From Eubacterium limosum (GTDB lineage: Bacteria > Bacillota > Clostridia > Eubacteriales > Eubacteriaceae): a stretch of DNA of 64,000 nt. Under the pieces are notes generated by a model. It saw only the letters and a program-made list of their open reading frames with translations, ran no database searches and was not told where the DNA came from. The stretch is from contig NZ_CP019962.1 in NCBI RefSeq assembly GCF_000807675.2, positions 4,251,157-4,315,156 of the forward strand, in the 5' to 3' direction. The translations under genes were made by a program, and so were the position numbers. Positions within the stretch are counted from its first letter, which is position 1, and each line of letters opens with the position of its first letter. Of this stretch, positions 54,509-63,512 are shown in pieces.

Positions 54509-55126
54509 TTATGTAATTTTCTCAACCTTAACAGGTTTTTCTTTTAATAAATATATCGCATCGCAGATCTTTGTAAGCTCATTCCGGTTATGGCTTACAT
54601 AGATAACTGTTTTGGGATCTTGCCGCCAAAGGCGTTTGAAATCTTCAGCCATACGGTCCTTAAGCTCATAGTCCAGACTGCTGAAGGGCTCATCCATCAA
54701 CAACAGGCTCGAAGGATAACAAAAAGCCCTGGCTATGGAAACACGCTGGCGCATTCCGCCGCTCAGAGCTTTTGGATAATAATCTGCATACTCTGCCAAG
54801 CCCACCATTTCAAGAATGGGTGCCACGGTCGATTCCTGCTCTTTATCCAGTACAAAGCACAGATTTTGTTTAACCGTCCGCCAGGGTAAAAGGCGGTCCT
54901 CCTGAAAAATATAAGAAACCTTCCCATCCTCTACACCTTCAATAATGCCGCTGTCTGGAGCTGTGACGCCAGCCAGAAGGTTCAGCAGCGTGGTTTTTCC
55001 GCTGCCCGACGGCCCCATAATTCCGGTGATCTTATTTTCTGGAAATTTTATACTGAAATCACAATAAATCACTTCATTTCCATAAGCCTTTGTCAAGTTT
55101 TCTATTTTAATATCCATAATCGTCAC
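54509..55126 (-). CDS. ABC transporter ATP-binding protein (SSU/NMT1 type)
   Basis: A 205-residue ATPase, short for the nitrate/sulfonate/bicarbonate class. Walker A is GPSGSGKTTLL, signature LSGGMRQRVSIAR, Walker B LLLMDEPFSSLD and H-loop YVSHNRNELT. Its start overlaps the permease end by 20 bp. It powers the importer with the two upstream genes. Confidence 0.9.
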   Translation of the reverse strand: MTIMDIKIENLTKAYGNEVIYCDFSIKFPENKITGIMGPSGSGKTTLLNLLAGVTAPDSGIIEGVEDGKVSYIFQEDRLLPWRTVKQNLCFVLDKEQESTVAPILEMVGLAEYADYYPKALSGGMRQRVSIARAFCYPSSLLLMDEPFSSLDYELKDRMAEDFKRLWRQDPKTVIYVSHNRNELTKICDAIYLLKEKPVKVEKIT

Positions 55127-55889
55127 CGGCCTTTATTTTTCTCAAAAACCAAACAGTCAGTTTTTCAAGGGTAAAACTGCATATTACGACAATCAGCGTC
55201 CATGAGAACAGTGTCTCTGTTTCCAGATATACTTTAGCGTAGTATAAATTCATTCCCACAGACGGGAGGGCATTGGCTAAGACCTCAGAGGTTACGGTTG
55301 ATCGCCACCCCATTCCGATAACATTCATTAAAGCAGAAGCGAAGTAAGGCTTTAATGTGGGCAGATAGATATCTTTTAATACACGCTTAAAGGGCACATG
55401 GTACAGCGCCGCCATCTCCAGAAGGTTTCTGCTGGTATTTTGGATGCCCTCCACCACATTCGTCCAGGTAATAGGAAAACAGACAAGAAAGGTGACCATC
55501 AGCGGTACCCAGCCTGACTTGATCCAAAGGTTAATCAAAATACTGACCGACACTACCGGCAGCGTCCTCACAACTGTGACAAACGGCAGCATCAATTCAT
55601 AAAGAACACGGTTAAGACCGCTGAGCATTCCGACCACTGCCCCAAGCGCCACAGAGACAGCAATCCCGCCAAAAACCCGGATTAAGGTCATTCCAAGATC
55701 TTCAAAAAATCCGGCTTCACCAACGACTCCAGCCACACCGGTCAAGGTTGTCCACGGCGATGGAAGAACGAGGCTGTTTCCCACCATACTGGCTCCAAGC
55801 TCCCAAATACCAATCCAAAAAAGGATTGCCAGAAGTTTTAAAACTCCTGGCGGCATTTTTTTAATATGTGAGTCCGTAGAAATCTTCAC
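55107..55889 (-). CDS. ABC transporter permease (SSU/NMT1 type)
   Basis: A 260-residue permease with about six membrane segments and the EAA-loop region LEMAALYHVPFKRVLKDIYL. GMGWRSTVTSEVLANALPSVG is typical of the SsuC/TauC/ThiX family. Its start overlaps the binding-protein gene by 29 bp. Confidence 0.9.
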   Translation of the reverse strand: MKISTDSHIKKMPPGVLKLLAILFWIGIWELGASMVGNSLVLPSPWTTLTGVAGVVGEAGFFEDLGMTLIRVFGGIAVSVALGAVVGMLSGLNRVLYELMLPFVTVVRTLPVVSVSILINLWIKSGWVPLMVTFLVCFPITWTNVVEGIQNTSRNLLEMAALYHVPFKRVLKDIYLPTLKPYFASALMNVIGMGWRSTVTSEVLANALPSVGMNLYYAKVYLETETLFSWTLIVVICSFTLEKLTVWFLRKIKAGDDYGY

Positions 55890-56865
55890 CCGGTACCTTT
55901 CCTCCTACCGATTTTGGTTCAAAAGAAACCAGAACATCAAAGTATTTCTGCAGGTCTCCTTTGGCGTCAGACGGTGTAATAAAAACAATACTGCAATTTG
56001 GAATAGCTTTCTGAGCCATCTGCTGATTATCCATAATTTTTGCTTCCACAACATCATTGGCAGCGCGCTCATCAGCAACATTGACCGTTTCAACCGAGGT
56101 TTTATATGCCTCCATGAACTTTTTGACAATCGTTGGGTTCTTTTCAGCCCATTCCTTGTTTACTACTACACAGCCCATCTCCAGCTTTGTTCCGTCTGTA
56201 GCTTTCTCCCAGGCATCCGTCATGTCGACAGCCAACTTCAAGTTTTCATTCTTAGCAAGAGTCGCTGTGGCAAAAGGCTGCGGCAGCATGGCAATGGAGC
56301 CTTCTCCAGACGCAAGCTTCGCGGCCGCTTCACTGTGTTCCCCAAACCATTCAATGGTTACGTCAGTCCCTGGTGTCAGGCCATTTTTATCTAACAGATA
56401 GTTTAAGACATATTCCGGTGTAGAACCCTGCCCGGTAGCGTAAACCGTCTTTCCTCTGAGATCCGCCATGGAATTGATATTCTCACTTTTATCCGCTACT
56501 ATTGATAAAGTTCCCAATGTGTTCACAGCACCCAAAATAACTTTACCCTCTGTTTTATTATACAGGGTGGCCGCCAGATTGGTTGGCACTGCCGCAATCT
56601 GATAATCACCATTGATGATTCCCGCTGTCACTTGGTCGGGGGCTGTGGCGATTGTCCATTCAGGCTCTACCTGCTCTCCCAGTTCAACACCTTCGGCGAT
56701 CATTTCGGCCATGCCCATTCCTGTTGGGCCAGACAACGCAGCAATTTTAACTGTCTGTGGCTCTGGTTTTGGTTCTTCCTCTACCTGCTTCGTTGAGCAG
56801 CCAGCACTCATTAAAACTACTGCCAAAAGGCATCCGACAAACGTAAGCCATCTTTTTTTCTTCAT
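55861..56865 (-). CDS. ABC transporter substrate-binding lipoprotein (NMT1/SSU type)
   Basis: A 334-residue lipoprotein with lipobox MSAGCSTK (Cys23). The periplasmic-binding fold starts with KIAALSGPTGMGMAEMIAEG. TAPDQVTAGIINGDYQIAAV and YATGQGSTPEYVLNYLLDKN fit NMT1/SsuA-like proteins for taurine, sulfonates, thiamine precursors or purines. The GPTGMGMAEM form recurs in clostridial proteins without known ligand. It heads the importer operon behind an attenuator-like leader. Confidence 0.87.
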   Translation of the reverse strand: MKKKRWLTFVGCLLAVVLMSAGCSTKQVEEEPKPEPQTVKIAALSGPTGMGMAEMIAEGVELGEQVEPEWTIATAPDQVTAGIINGDYQIAAVPTNLAATLYNKTEGKVILGAVNTLGTLSIVADKSENINSMADLRGKTVYATGQGSTPEYVLNYLLDKNGLTPGTDVTIEWFGEHSEAAAKLASGEGSIAMLPQPFATATLAKNENLKLAVDMTDAWEKATDGTKLEMGCVVVNKEWAEKNPTIVKKFMEAYKTSVETVNVADERAANDVVEAKIMDNQQMAQKAIPNCSIVFITPSDAKGDLQKYFDVLVSFEPKSVGGKVPGEDFYGLTY

Positions 56866-56899
56866 TTCAAAACTCCTTTAAACGTTATTTCGAATGTAT

Positions 56900-57045
56900 A
56901 CCCATAAAAATCAAAAAACTTCCAGCCGGGGCAGGAAGTATGCAACCTAAAAGAAACCCATGCACAACATGCGTTTTTTGATTTCATCTTCCTTTCAAAT
57001 CAGGCTACTAAACCTTGTCTGTTAGGGTATTTCATCTTTTTTAGT
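56900..57045 (-). promoter_or_regulatory. Leader with terminator and alternative pairing upstream of the ABC importer
   Basis: On the minus strand a terminator (ACTTCC and GGAAGT arms, then TTTTTTGATTTTT, about 56906-56939) precedes the gene. Upstream, AAATCAAAAAAC is exactly complementary to the terminator tail GTTTTTTGATTT, and GGAAG could pair with the terminator's ACTTCC arm. That offers a competing fold. The segment ACCCTAACAGACAAGGTTTA may belong to an aptamer, but I cannot match it to a known class. Confidence 0.5.
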
Positions 57046-57111
57046 ATATCATAGCTCCAATATTCTGGCAAGGATTACATTTCCACTCTTTTCAGCGTTG
57101 TTTTTACACAA

Positions 57112-57154
57112 AAAACAGCGAAGACAGAACTGCAAAGTCTGCTTTCGCTGTTTT
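57112..57154 (-). terminator. Terminator after the Fe-alcohol dehydrogenase gene
   Basis: AAAACAGCGAA and TTCGCTGTTTT-type arms pair around an inner GACAG/CTG stem, with T-runs outside. Confidence 0.75.
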
Positions 57155-57158
57155 AAAC

Positions 57159-58274
57159 TTATTGAGATATATTATTAAGAATTTCCAGTACTTCATCAGC
57201 GGTTGGCATGAGAGGTGTTGTCTGAGTGCAGGTATCTACCAGAGCATTCTCTGCAAGCTGACGTTTTCCAGCTTCAAACTCATTTCTATCCATTCCCCAT
57301 GCAATCAGAGAAGTAGGCATTTCCGTTTTTTCCATAATATCCCGGATGTACGCGATCAGCTTATCCACAGCAACTCTGGCCGTGTCTGTAAAAGGCGCGA
57401 TACCCGTAACCTTAGCGAGCTGTGCGTAACGATTCAGACATCCCTCATCGCGGCTGTTAAAAGTAACCACATGCGGCAGTAAAATCGCATTGGCCAGTCC
57501 ATGCGGAATATGAAACATACCGCCCAGGTTATGTGCAATGCCATGATTAATGCCCAGTCCCGCTTTATTAAAGGCCATACCTGCCATGGTTGACGCTACC
57601 TGCATCTGTTCACGGTGGTAAGTATTGTCTGGATCGTTATATGTGATCAAAAGCGACTGTGTAATAATCTGAACAGACTTTTCAGCGAAACAATCTGAAA
57701 AATTATCTCTTCCCTGGGCTACATAAGCTTCCAGAGCATGTGTTAATACGTCAATACCAGTATTGGCCACGATCGGCTTGGGGACGCTTCTTGTAAAATC
57801 CGGATTTAAAAGTGCCACAGCCGGCAACATCATTGGATCTGCAAAAAGGTGCTTGACCTTTGCCTGTAAATCAGTGATAACCGTTGCGGCGGTTGCGTCT
57901 GACCCGGTACCGCTTGTGGTTGGAATCGCAATAAACTCAAAAACCTTCCCCGTTTGCTTGGCTGTAAAGAAAAGGATCGCTTTAGCGGCATCGATGGCTG
58001 ATCCGCCGCCGAAGGCGACGATCACATCACAGCTGCTTGCCATGAGCCGCTTCATACCGGCTGCAACTTCTTCAAGTGGTGGGTCTGGCACCACATCTGT
58101 GAACAGTACAACTTTATTTGAATCGTCTATTTCTTTTAAAATTCGGGTTACAGACTGGTTTTCTGCCAGAAACTTATCGCAGACAATGAAGATTCCCTGA
58201 TTCTTGTACTGATTAAAATATTCAAGGCAGTCAACGCCACTGATGACCTTTGTATTTAATTCAAAAACTTCCAT
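57159..58274 (-). CDS. Iron-containing alcohol dehydrogenase
   Basis: A 371-residue group-III dehydrogenase when started at the ATG at 58274, which has AGAAGGG upstream; an ATG at 58304 is also possible. NAD binding is by VAFGGGSAIDAAKAI. The metal site includes HALEAYVAQGRDNFSD, HGIAHNLGGMFHIPHG and the downstream HV. It reduces aldehydes or ketones, or oxidises alcohols; 1,3-propanediol- or butanol-type dehydrogenases are close. The gene is monocistronic. Confidence 0.9.
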   Translation of the reverse strand: MEVFELNTKVISGVDCLEYFNQYKNQGIFIVCDKFLAENQSVTRILKEIDDSNKVVLFTDVVPDPPLEEVAAGMKRLMASSCDVIVAFGGGSAIDAAKAILFFTAKQTGKVFEFIAIPTTSGTGSDATAATVITDLQAKVKHLFADPMMLPAVALLNPDFTRSVPKPIVANTGIDVLTHALEAYVAQGRDNFSDCFAEKSVQIITQSLLITYNDPDNTYHREQMQVASTMAGMAFNKAGLGINHGIAHNLGGMFHIPHGLANAILLPHVVTFNSRDEGCLNRYAQLAKVTGIAPFTDTARVAVDKLIAYIRDIMEKTEMPTSLIAWGMDRNEFEAGKRQLAENALVDTCTQTTPLMPTADEVLEILNNISQ

Positions 58275-58393
58275 ATTACCCTTCTGGTATTTATCCATGT
58301 ACATAAAGCTTCCAGATAGAATATTAGTATTTTATCCTTTCAATTCACTTTTTAGAAGAAAAAATCCCGTCGACATCATGTAAATTTTTATCA

Positions 58394-58430
58394 TTAAAAA
58401 AGACCAAGGCCTGAGTATTGGTCTTTTTAA
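58394..58430 (-). terminator. Terminator after lon
   Basis: AAAAAGACCAA and TTGGTCTTTTT pair around the loop GGCCTGAGTA. Confidence 0.85.
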
Positions 58431-58433
58431 TCT

Positions 58434-60821
58434 TTATAAAATCATTGAAGGGGTGTGGTCCTTATCTTCCGGTTTGTTTAATAAAACATCAAATTTCAGG
58501 TCGCATTCCGGCAAATCAACGCCAAGAGCCTCTTTAAGGACATCCTCAATCGTATCGACGAAAACAAAAGTCAGTTCATTTCGCACTTCTTCTGGAATAT
58601 CCTCAACATCTTTTTGATTCTCTCTGGGAAGCAGCACTTTTTCAATGCCGCTGCGGTGAGCTGCGATAACCTTTTCTTTAATTCCTCCAACTGGCAGTAC
58701 CTGGCCGCTCAGGGTAATCTCACCGGTCATAGACAGTTTGCTGTCTACCGGTTTTCCAAGAACTAAGGATGCCAGAGCAGTGGTTAAGGTTACACCCGCG
58801 CTTGGGCCATCCTTGGGTGTTGCACCGGAAGGCACGTGGATATGTGTATCGTAGGAGAAATAGTTAAACCCATTGCTTTCACCGCCGAGACGGGAACGAA
58901 TCAAACTCATGGCAATGGTAGCACTTTCTTTCATGACATCGCCCAACTGGCCGGTTAAAGTCAGTTTTCCGTTTCCTGGCATAATAGTGGCCTCTGTAAA
59001 GAGGATTTCTCCGCCAACAGCAGTCCACGCCATACCGGTTACCACGCCAGGTTTATTGTTTTCACCCGCTTTTTCATGGCGACGTGTTTTATTGCCAAGA
59101 ATTTCTCTTAGATTGTCTTTTGTAACTGCCAGCTCTTCACATTTTCCGGAAACGATACGTTCCGTTGCCACACGGGCAATTTTTGCCAATTGCTTGGTCA
59201 GTCCTCGGACACCCGCTTCTGCGGTATAGTCTTCAATGATCTGAAGCAGTGCTTCGTCGCTGATGGTCAGCTGACTTGCACTAAGACCATGGTCGTCCAA
59301 TACCTTCGGAATCAGATGATCCTTGGCAATATGCAGTTTCTCACGGTTTGTGTAGCTGGAAAGTTCAATGATTTCAGCTCTGTCTAAAAGCGGTGCTGGA
59401 ATGGTGCTCAGATCGTTGGCAGTCGCAATGAAGAAAACATCGGACAAATCATATGGTACCTCCAGATAATGATCCGCAAATGTATTATTTTGTTCTGGAT
59501 CTAAAACTTCCAAAAGTGCCGCAGACGGGTCACCCTGGTTTGAAATACCCAGCTTATCAATTTCATCAAGGATGAAAACCGGATTCATGGTTCCCGCGTC
59601 ATTGATTCCCTTGATAATGCGTCCAGGTAAGGCGCCAACATATGTGCGGCGATGGCCACGGATTTCAGATTCATCTCTGACGCCGCCAAGGCTGACACGT
59701 ACGTACTCACGATCCAGCGCTTCAGCTATACTCTTTCCAAGGCTTGTTTTACCTGTTCCCGGAGGTCCGGCTAACAGCAGAATGGAGCCCTGTTTATCTT
59801 CTTTCAGCTTCATAACAGCTAAATGCTCAATGATACGTTTTTTCACATCATCGATACCATAATGGTGCGAGTCAAGCACATTTCTGGCCTTACCAATATC
59901 AATTTCCTTAATTTCACTGTGCCAAGGCAGCTCAAGCAATAAATCGAGATAATTCTGAATGACGTTAACCTCCGCACTTCCCTGGGCCGCAGCCTCCAGC
60001 TTTTTAAGCTCTTTCATCGCTACCTTGCGGACTTTTTCCGGCATATCGGATTCTTCGATGCGCTTTCTGTAATCTGCTTCCTCTTCCTCTTCAGTATCCA
60101 TCTCGCCCAGCTCAGCGCGAATATTTTTCAGCTGCTCTCTGAGCATGGCTTCTCTGTAAGCTTTATCCTTCTGCTTGGAATACTTCTTGCTGATTTCAAG
60201 CTGCAGATGAACCGAATCCTTCTCGCGGATCACATAATCAATAAATTTAAGCGCCCGTTCTTTTTCTGAATCAATCTCCAAAAGCTCCTGCTTGCTGGAA
60301 ATTGGAATCCCCATCATGGGAACAGTATAGCCGATTACCTCTTCAATCGAATGGAACCCTTCAAGCAGCTTGACAAAATAATCTGCTCCCTTAAAGTTAC
60401 GTCCAATATCTCCCATGATACCTTTGATATAGTCAATCATTTCTGCCTGCTCGGTTTCATCCAAATCATGAATATCCTCGAGTTCATAATAATCGCCTAC
60501 AAGTCCTTCACCATCGTTGGCAATATTGCTGACGCGCACCCTTCCTAATGTATTAATATCAATAATATATCCGTTGTCTGCACGCTGAATATTATCAAAG
60601 TTCAAAAGCACTCCAACAGAGTAAAAAGATTCACCCGTCAGGAGGTCGTATGCATGATAATCTTTTGTCGTTACGCCGACAGCCAAGGTGTCGTTGCGAA
60701 CGATCAGTTTTTTTATATTTTGGCCAATCACTTCATTTACAAAAATACGGCTTGCCACACCAGGATAGATAACCGTCTCAGTAATTGGAATGATCGCTGT
60801 ATGCTTCATTTCTAAATTCAT
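58434..60821 (-). CDS. lon: ATP-dependent protease Lon
   Basis: A 795-residue protease when started at 60821 behind GAGGAGG; a frame five codons longer starts at a weaker site. An N-terminal substrate domain (IIPITETVIYPGVASRIFVN) and coiled helix precede the AAA+ domain with Walker A GPPGTGKTSLG and Walker B VFILDEIDKLG. The Ser-Lys protease has GPSAGVTLTTALAS and KVIAAHRSGIEKVLLPREN. It degrades damaged and regulatory proteins in the cytoplasm. It lies upstream of no other gene in the same unit; marR is 36 bp before it and may be cotranscribed. Confidence 0.96.
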   Translation of the reverse strand: MNLEMKHTAIIPITETVIYPGVASRIFVNEVIGQNIKKLIVRNDTLAVGVTTKDYHAYDLLTGESFYSVGVLLNFDNIQRADNGYIIDINTLGRVRVSNIANDGEGLVGDYYELEDIHDLDETEQAEMIDYIKGIMGDIGRNFKGADYFVKLLEGFHSIEEVIGYTVPMMGIPISSKQELLEIDSEKERALKFIDYVIREKDSVHLQLEISKKYSKQKDKAYREAMLREQLKNIRAELGEMDTEEEEEADYRKRIEESDMPEKVRKVAMKELKKLEAAAQGSAEVNVIQNYLDLLLELPWHSEIKEIDIGKARNVLDSHHYGIDDVKKRIIEHLAVMKLKEDKQGSILLLAGPPGTGKTSLGKSIAEALDREYVRVSLGGVRDESEIRGHRRTYVGALPGRIIKGINDAGTMNPVFILDEIDKLGISNQGDPSAALLEVLDPEQNNTFADHYLEVPYDLSDVFFIATANDLSTIPAPLLDRAEIIELSSYTNREKLHIAKDHLIPKVLDDHGLSASQLTISDEALLQIIEDYTAEAGVRGLTKQLAKIARVATERIVSGKCEELAVTKDNLREILGNKTRRHEKAGENNKPGVVTGMAWTAVGGEILFTEATIMPGNGKLTLTGQLGDVMKESATIAMSLIRSRLGGESNGFNYFSYDTHIHVPSGATPKDGPSAGVTLTTALASLVLGKPVDSKLSMTGEITLSGQVLPVGGIKEKVIAAHRSGIEKVLLPRENQKDVEDIPEEVRNELTFVFVDTIEDVLKEALGVDLPECDLKFDVLLNKPEDKDHTPSMIL

Positions 60822-60856
60822 AAATGTCCTCCTCAATTTTATTTAAATCCATAACG

Positions 60857-61276
60857 TCAATTCAGTTTATTCAACAGGGTTATGAGTGTATTAATTTCTG
60901 ACTCATCCAGACAAGCTTCAATGCGTTCGATCAGCCGAAGTTGGGTCAGTTCCTCTGCCCGAGCAATGCGTTTTCCTTTGGGTGTCAGGTGGATGTAGCA
61001 CACCCTTTTATCTTTATCTGATTTCTCTTTGTAAACACAATCCCAGGAAATAAACTTATTGATCACTTCCGTTATGGTTGGCTTAGAATTTGATGTAAAA
61101 TCAGCCAGCTTGCTAAAGGTCATATTGTTGTTTTCATCAATGATCCGTAAATAATAAACCTGTTTACGAGTCAGTGCTTTGGCCTGGCATTCATGGCTGA
61201 TGGTCTCGCTACACTGGCTTCCTAGTTCTAAAAGCTTCATGTATGCCTGATAGAGCTCATGTCTTTTACATGTCAT
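60857..61276 (-). CDS. MarR-family transcriptional regulator
   Basis: A 139-residue winged-helix regulator, started at the ATG at 61276 with AAAGGTGG upstream; a GTG three codons earlier is possible. LTRKQVYYLRIIDENNNMTF, KLADFTSNSKPTITEVINKF and DKRVCYIHLTPKGKRI are the typical recognition helix and wing. A strong promoter precedes it, and an operator-like repeat covers the start region (61302-61320), so it likely represses itself. A near-identical operator lies at the unexplained promoter at 63089. It is followed by lon at 36 bp. Confidence 0.9.
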   Translation of the reverse strand: MTCKRHELYQAYMKLLELGSQCSETISHECQAKALTRKQVYYLRIIDENNNMTFSKLADFTSNSKPTITEVINKFISWDCVYKEKSDKDKRVCYIHLTPKGKRIARAEELTQLRLIERIEACLDESEINTLITLLNKLN

Positions 61277-61301
61277 TTTGTCCACCTTTTACCATAATTA
61301 A

Positions 61302-61362
61302 TTAGTTAGCATTAACCTAACTTTACAAGCATAATTATAGCCCTATCCTAACCAAGTGTCAA
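61302..61362 (-). promoter_or_regulatory. marR promoter and operator
   Basis: On the minus strand TTGACA (61362-61357) and TATAAT (61339-61334) are 17 bp apart. Downstream at 61302-61320 the plus-strand sequence TTAGTTAGCATTAACCTAA is an imperfect palindrome overlapping the start point. Confidence 0.8.
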
Positions 61363-61395
61363 GACAGGGCTACCTTGCCTAAAGTTTTAATTAAG

Positions 61396-62052
61396 TTAAT
61401 CCATAATCGTTACGGTTTCAAAAAAGCGGTCAAAATGTGCTATTCGATAATCCGCCAGATGGACATCAACCTGACCTTCCGGAGCGCTGAGATACGCTGT
61501 ACACTGCATACCGGCCCGCTTGGCTGCCAGAATCCCGCTGCCAGAATCTTCAATGACCATACATTTTTCAGGCGCTACATTCAATAATTCTGCAGCGCGC
61601 AAAAAAATATCCGGAGCCGGCTTACCCACAGCGACGTGATCTCCTGAAACCCTTACATCAAAAGCGTCCTCTAAATCAAACAATTCCAACACACGATTAA
61701 TCGCAGGAACGGTTGAGGAAGAGGCGATTGCGATGCGGTACCCTTTATCCCTTAAGGTCTTCAGAAAAACATCTACACCCTCCATCATGGTTTTCTGATT
61801 TTCATCGCTGAATAAAAAGTCCAGATATAGATTATTTTCATATTCTGCCAGTTCCTCAGCGCTCTGTTCAAAACCAAATCGTTCTTTCAGCTCCCGCCAC
61901 CAGTCAACTGTCACTCTGCCCATGCTTTTCACTGCGTCTTCTTCAGACATCTCCAAGCCCATTTCGGCGTACATATCCAACTCAATTTGTTTATAGTCTG
62001 GTTCAGAATCAATAATGACTCCATCCATATCAAAAATGACTGCCTCGATCAT
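61396..62052 (-). CDS. HAD-superfamily phosphatase (beta-phosphoglucomutase-like)
   Basis: A 218-residue hydrolase. Motif I is FDMDGVIIDSEP with nucleophile Asp8, motif II IASSSTVPA, motif III GKPAPDIFLRA and motif IV VIEDSGSGILAAKRAG. The helical cap is of the C1 type. Sugar phosphate or phosphoglycolate-type substrates are probable, but the exact one cannot be told. Confidence 0.9.
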   Translation of the reverse strand: MIEAVIFDMDGVIIDSEPDYKQIELDMYAEMGLEMSEEDAVKSMGRVTVDWWRELKERFGFEQSAEELAEYENNLYLDFLFSDENQKTMMEGVDVFLKTLRDKGYRIAIASSSTVPAINRVLELFDLEDAFDVRVSGDHVAVGKPAPDIFLRAAELLNVAPEKCMVIEDSGSGILAAKRAGMQCTAYLSAPEGQVDVHLADYRIAHFDRFFETVTIMD

Positions 62053-62139
62053 TTCATCTCCTCAAAAAAATATTTCCTATATAAATACTGCAAACCGCTT
62101 CCGCAAGCTCATATCACTCCAAAGCATCTAACGCCGAGG

Positions 62140-62796
62140 TTAGATCAGAAAGCGAATTTCTGACAGTTGTCCGCTTTCAGAAAAACGAAAGGCCTGCTCA
62201 ATAGTATTATCCAGCGTTTCTTTGTCAATGGCTAAAATACGAAACGTGTTGCGTACCAGATACTCCACAACCTTGTGTGCATCAAAAGGCAACTCTCTGT
62301 CGTAATAATCCATATATATTTCCTTTTGCGCGCCATAATTCGTAATGGCATATGCGTCCAGATCATCTTTCTCATATGATTTATTGAAAAAATCAAGACA
62401 TGATCGATTGAATGTCTTAATTAAATACAAACGCTCTTTACGGCTGGCATCTTTTTCCAATATTTCATAATAAAACCGAGCATTTTTTGAGTCTTTAAGG
62501 ATATCATCAAAAAAACAAATCAGCGTAAAACAGTATTTTGTAAACAGTGTTGCCTCCTGTCCCAAAGTCTCACTGATAGAGTTGTAAAGCCCCATGAAAT
62601 ATGTATTGTAAATCTCACCTACTAAATCTGTCTTTTTTTTGAAATAATAGGTCATCGTACCAAGCTTTACACCTGCTTCTTCTGCAATATCCTGGATTCC
62701 TGTATTGGTATAACCGCGTTCATAAAACAGCTTTTTTGCAGTATTCATTATATTTTCTCGGGTCTTTTTCCCTTTAGTTGTTAATTTTTCGGCCAT
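62140..62796 (-). CDS. TetR/AcrR-family transcriptional regulator
   Basis: A 218-residue regulator with the N-terminal DNA-binding domain TRENIMNTAKKLFYERGYTN, TGIQDIAEEAGVKLGTMTYY, then a helical ligand domain without recognised ligand residues. It stands alone; its target cannot be told. The region upstream (62797-63088) is AT-rich and shows no gene. Confidence 0.9.
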   Translation of the reverse strand: MAEKLTTKGKKTRENIMNTAKKLFYERGYTNTGIQDIAEEAGVKLGTMTYYFKKKTDLVGEIYNTYFMGLYNSISETLGQEATLFTKYCFTLICFFDDILKDSKNARFYYEILEKDASRKERLYLIKTFNRSCLDFFNKSYEKDDLDAYAITNYGAQKEIYMDYYDRELPFDAHKVVEYLVRNTFRILAIDKETLDNTIEQAFRFSESGQLSEIRFLI

Positions 62797-63088
62797 ACTT
62801 CACCCTGCTTTCTTTAAGTACTAATGGAGAATTTTATTTTCCAATACAGTAATTGTACCATTTGATTCTCATGATAACAACCAATATTCTCAGTAAAAAT
62901 ATCGTCTTTTTCGCTGTTTTTTTATATTTTCTTTTTCAATAATCGTTTTATTTATATTTTGATATATAATTCAATCACTACCATCTAAGCCTTGGTATTG
63001 CAAAAGAAAATTACATAAACAAAGTTACATCAATAACGAAAGAGTTTCATTTTGTAATAAAATAAAAATAATTTTTTATATTTTATAC

Positions 63089-63117
63089 TTGACAGTTCTT
63101 TTTCTTTGTTGTATACT
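63089..63117 (+). promoter_or_regulatory. Consensus sigma-A promoter of an unexplained transcript
   Basis: TTGACA at 63089-63094 and TATACT at 63112-63117 are 17 bp apart. The operator-like sequence TTAGTTATGCTTAACTTAA at 63129-63147 overlaps the start point and matches the marR operator at 15 of 19 positions. Confidence 0.8.
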
Positions 63118-63123
63118 TAAGTC

Positions 63124-63512
63124 ATAAGTTAGTTATGCTTAACTTAAGCAGCTAAACTGAACAACAACACACTCTCTGATTAATGCAGCCAATCAGATGA
63201 AGATTATCGAAGCACAGCGATAATCACTCACCGTAACATGTGAGAAGTATTCCTATTAAGACAAATCCTTTTAACAATCAACTTCGTTCAAATACCAATG
63301 AATTGTTTAATCCACTTTCAAAAGCTGCTGAAACTAACTTATTAATTTCTTCAAAAGTGTTTCGGGAAATGATACTCCTTCTTTTGGAGCCTGCCAAGGG
63401 CAGGCAGGCTCCTTTCCCAACACATCCAATTAACCTCTCTTGAATTGATGAATGCTATCATTCATTGTTCATTAAACAGCCTGCAGGCTTTACTGACAGG
63501 CTTTTTTTATTT
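63124..63512 (+). ncRNA. Candidate structured RNA or small-peptide transcript
   Basis: Between the promoter and a terminator (AGCCTG/CAGGCT then TTTTTTTATT, ~63478-63512) lies a chain of hairpins: CTGATT/AATCAG (~63175), GATTATCG/CGATAATC (~63201-63224), CTCA/TGAG (~63227), and a 10-bp GGAGCCTGCC/GGCAGGCTCC stem (63386-63412). A GTG-initiated 67-codon frame at 63240-63443 has no ribosome site and no known similarity. I favour a non-coding RNA but cannot exclude a small peptide. Confidence 0.5.

Noticed and set aside
63240-63443. A 67-residue plus-strand protein
   Set aside because: It starts with GTG, has no ribosome site, overlaps a perfect 10-bp hairpin and resembles no family, so it is kept as a possibility inside the RNA unit and not called as a gene.
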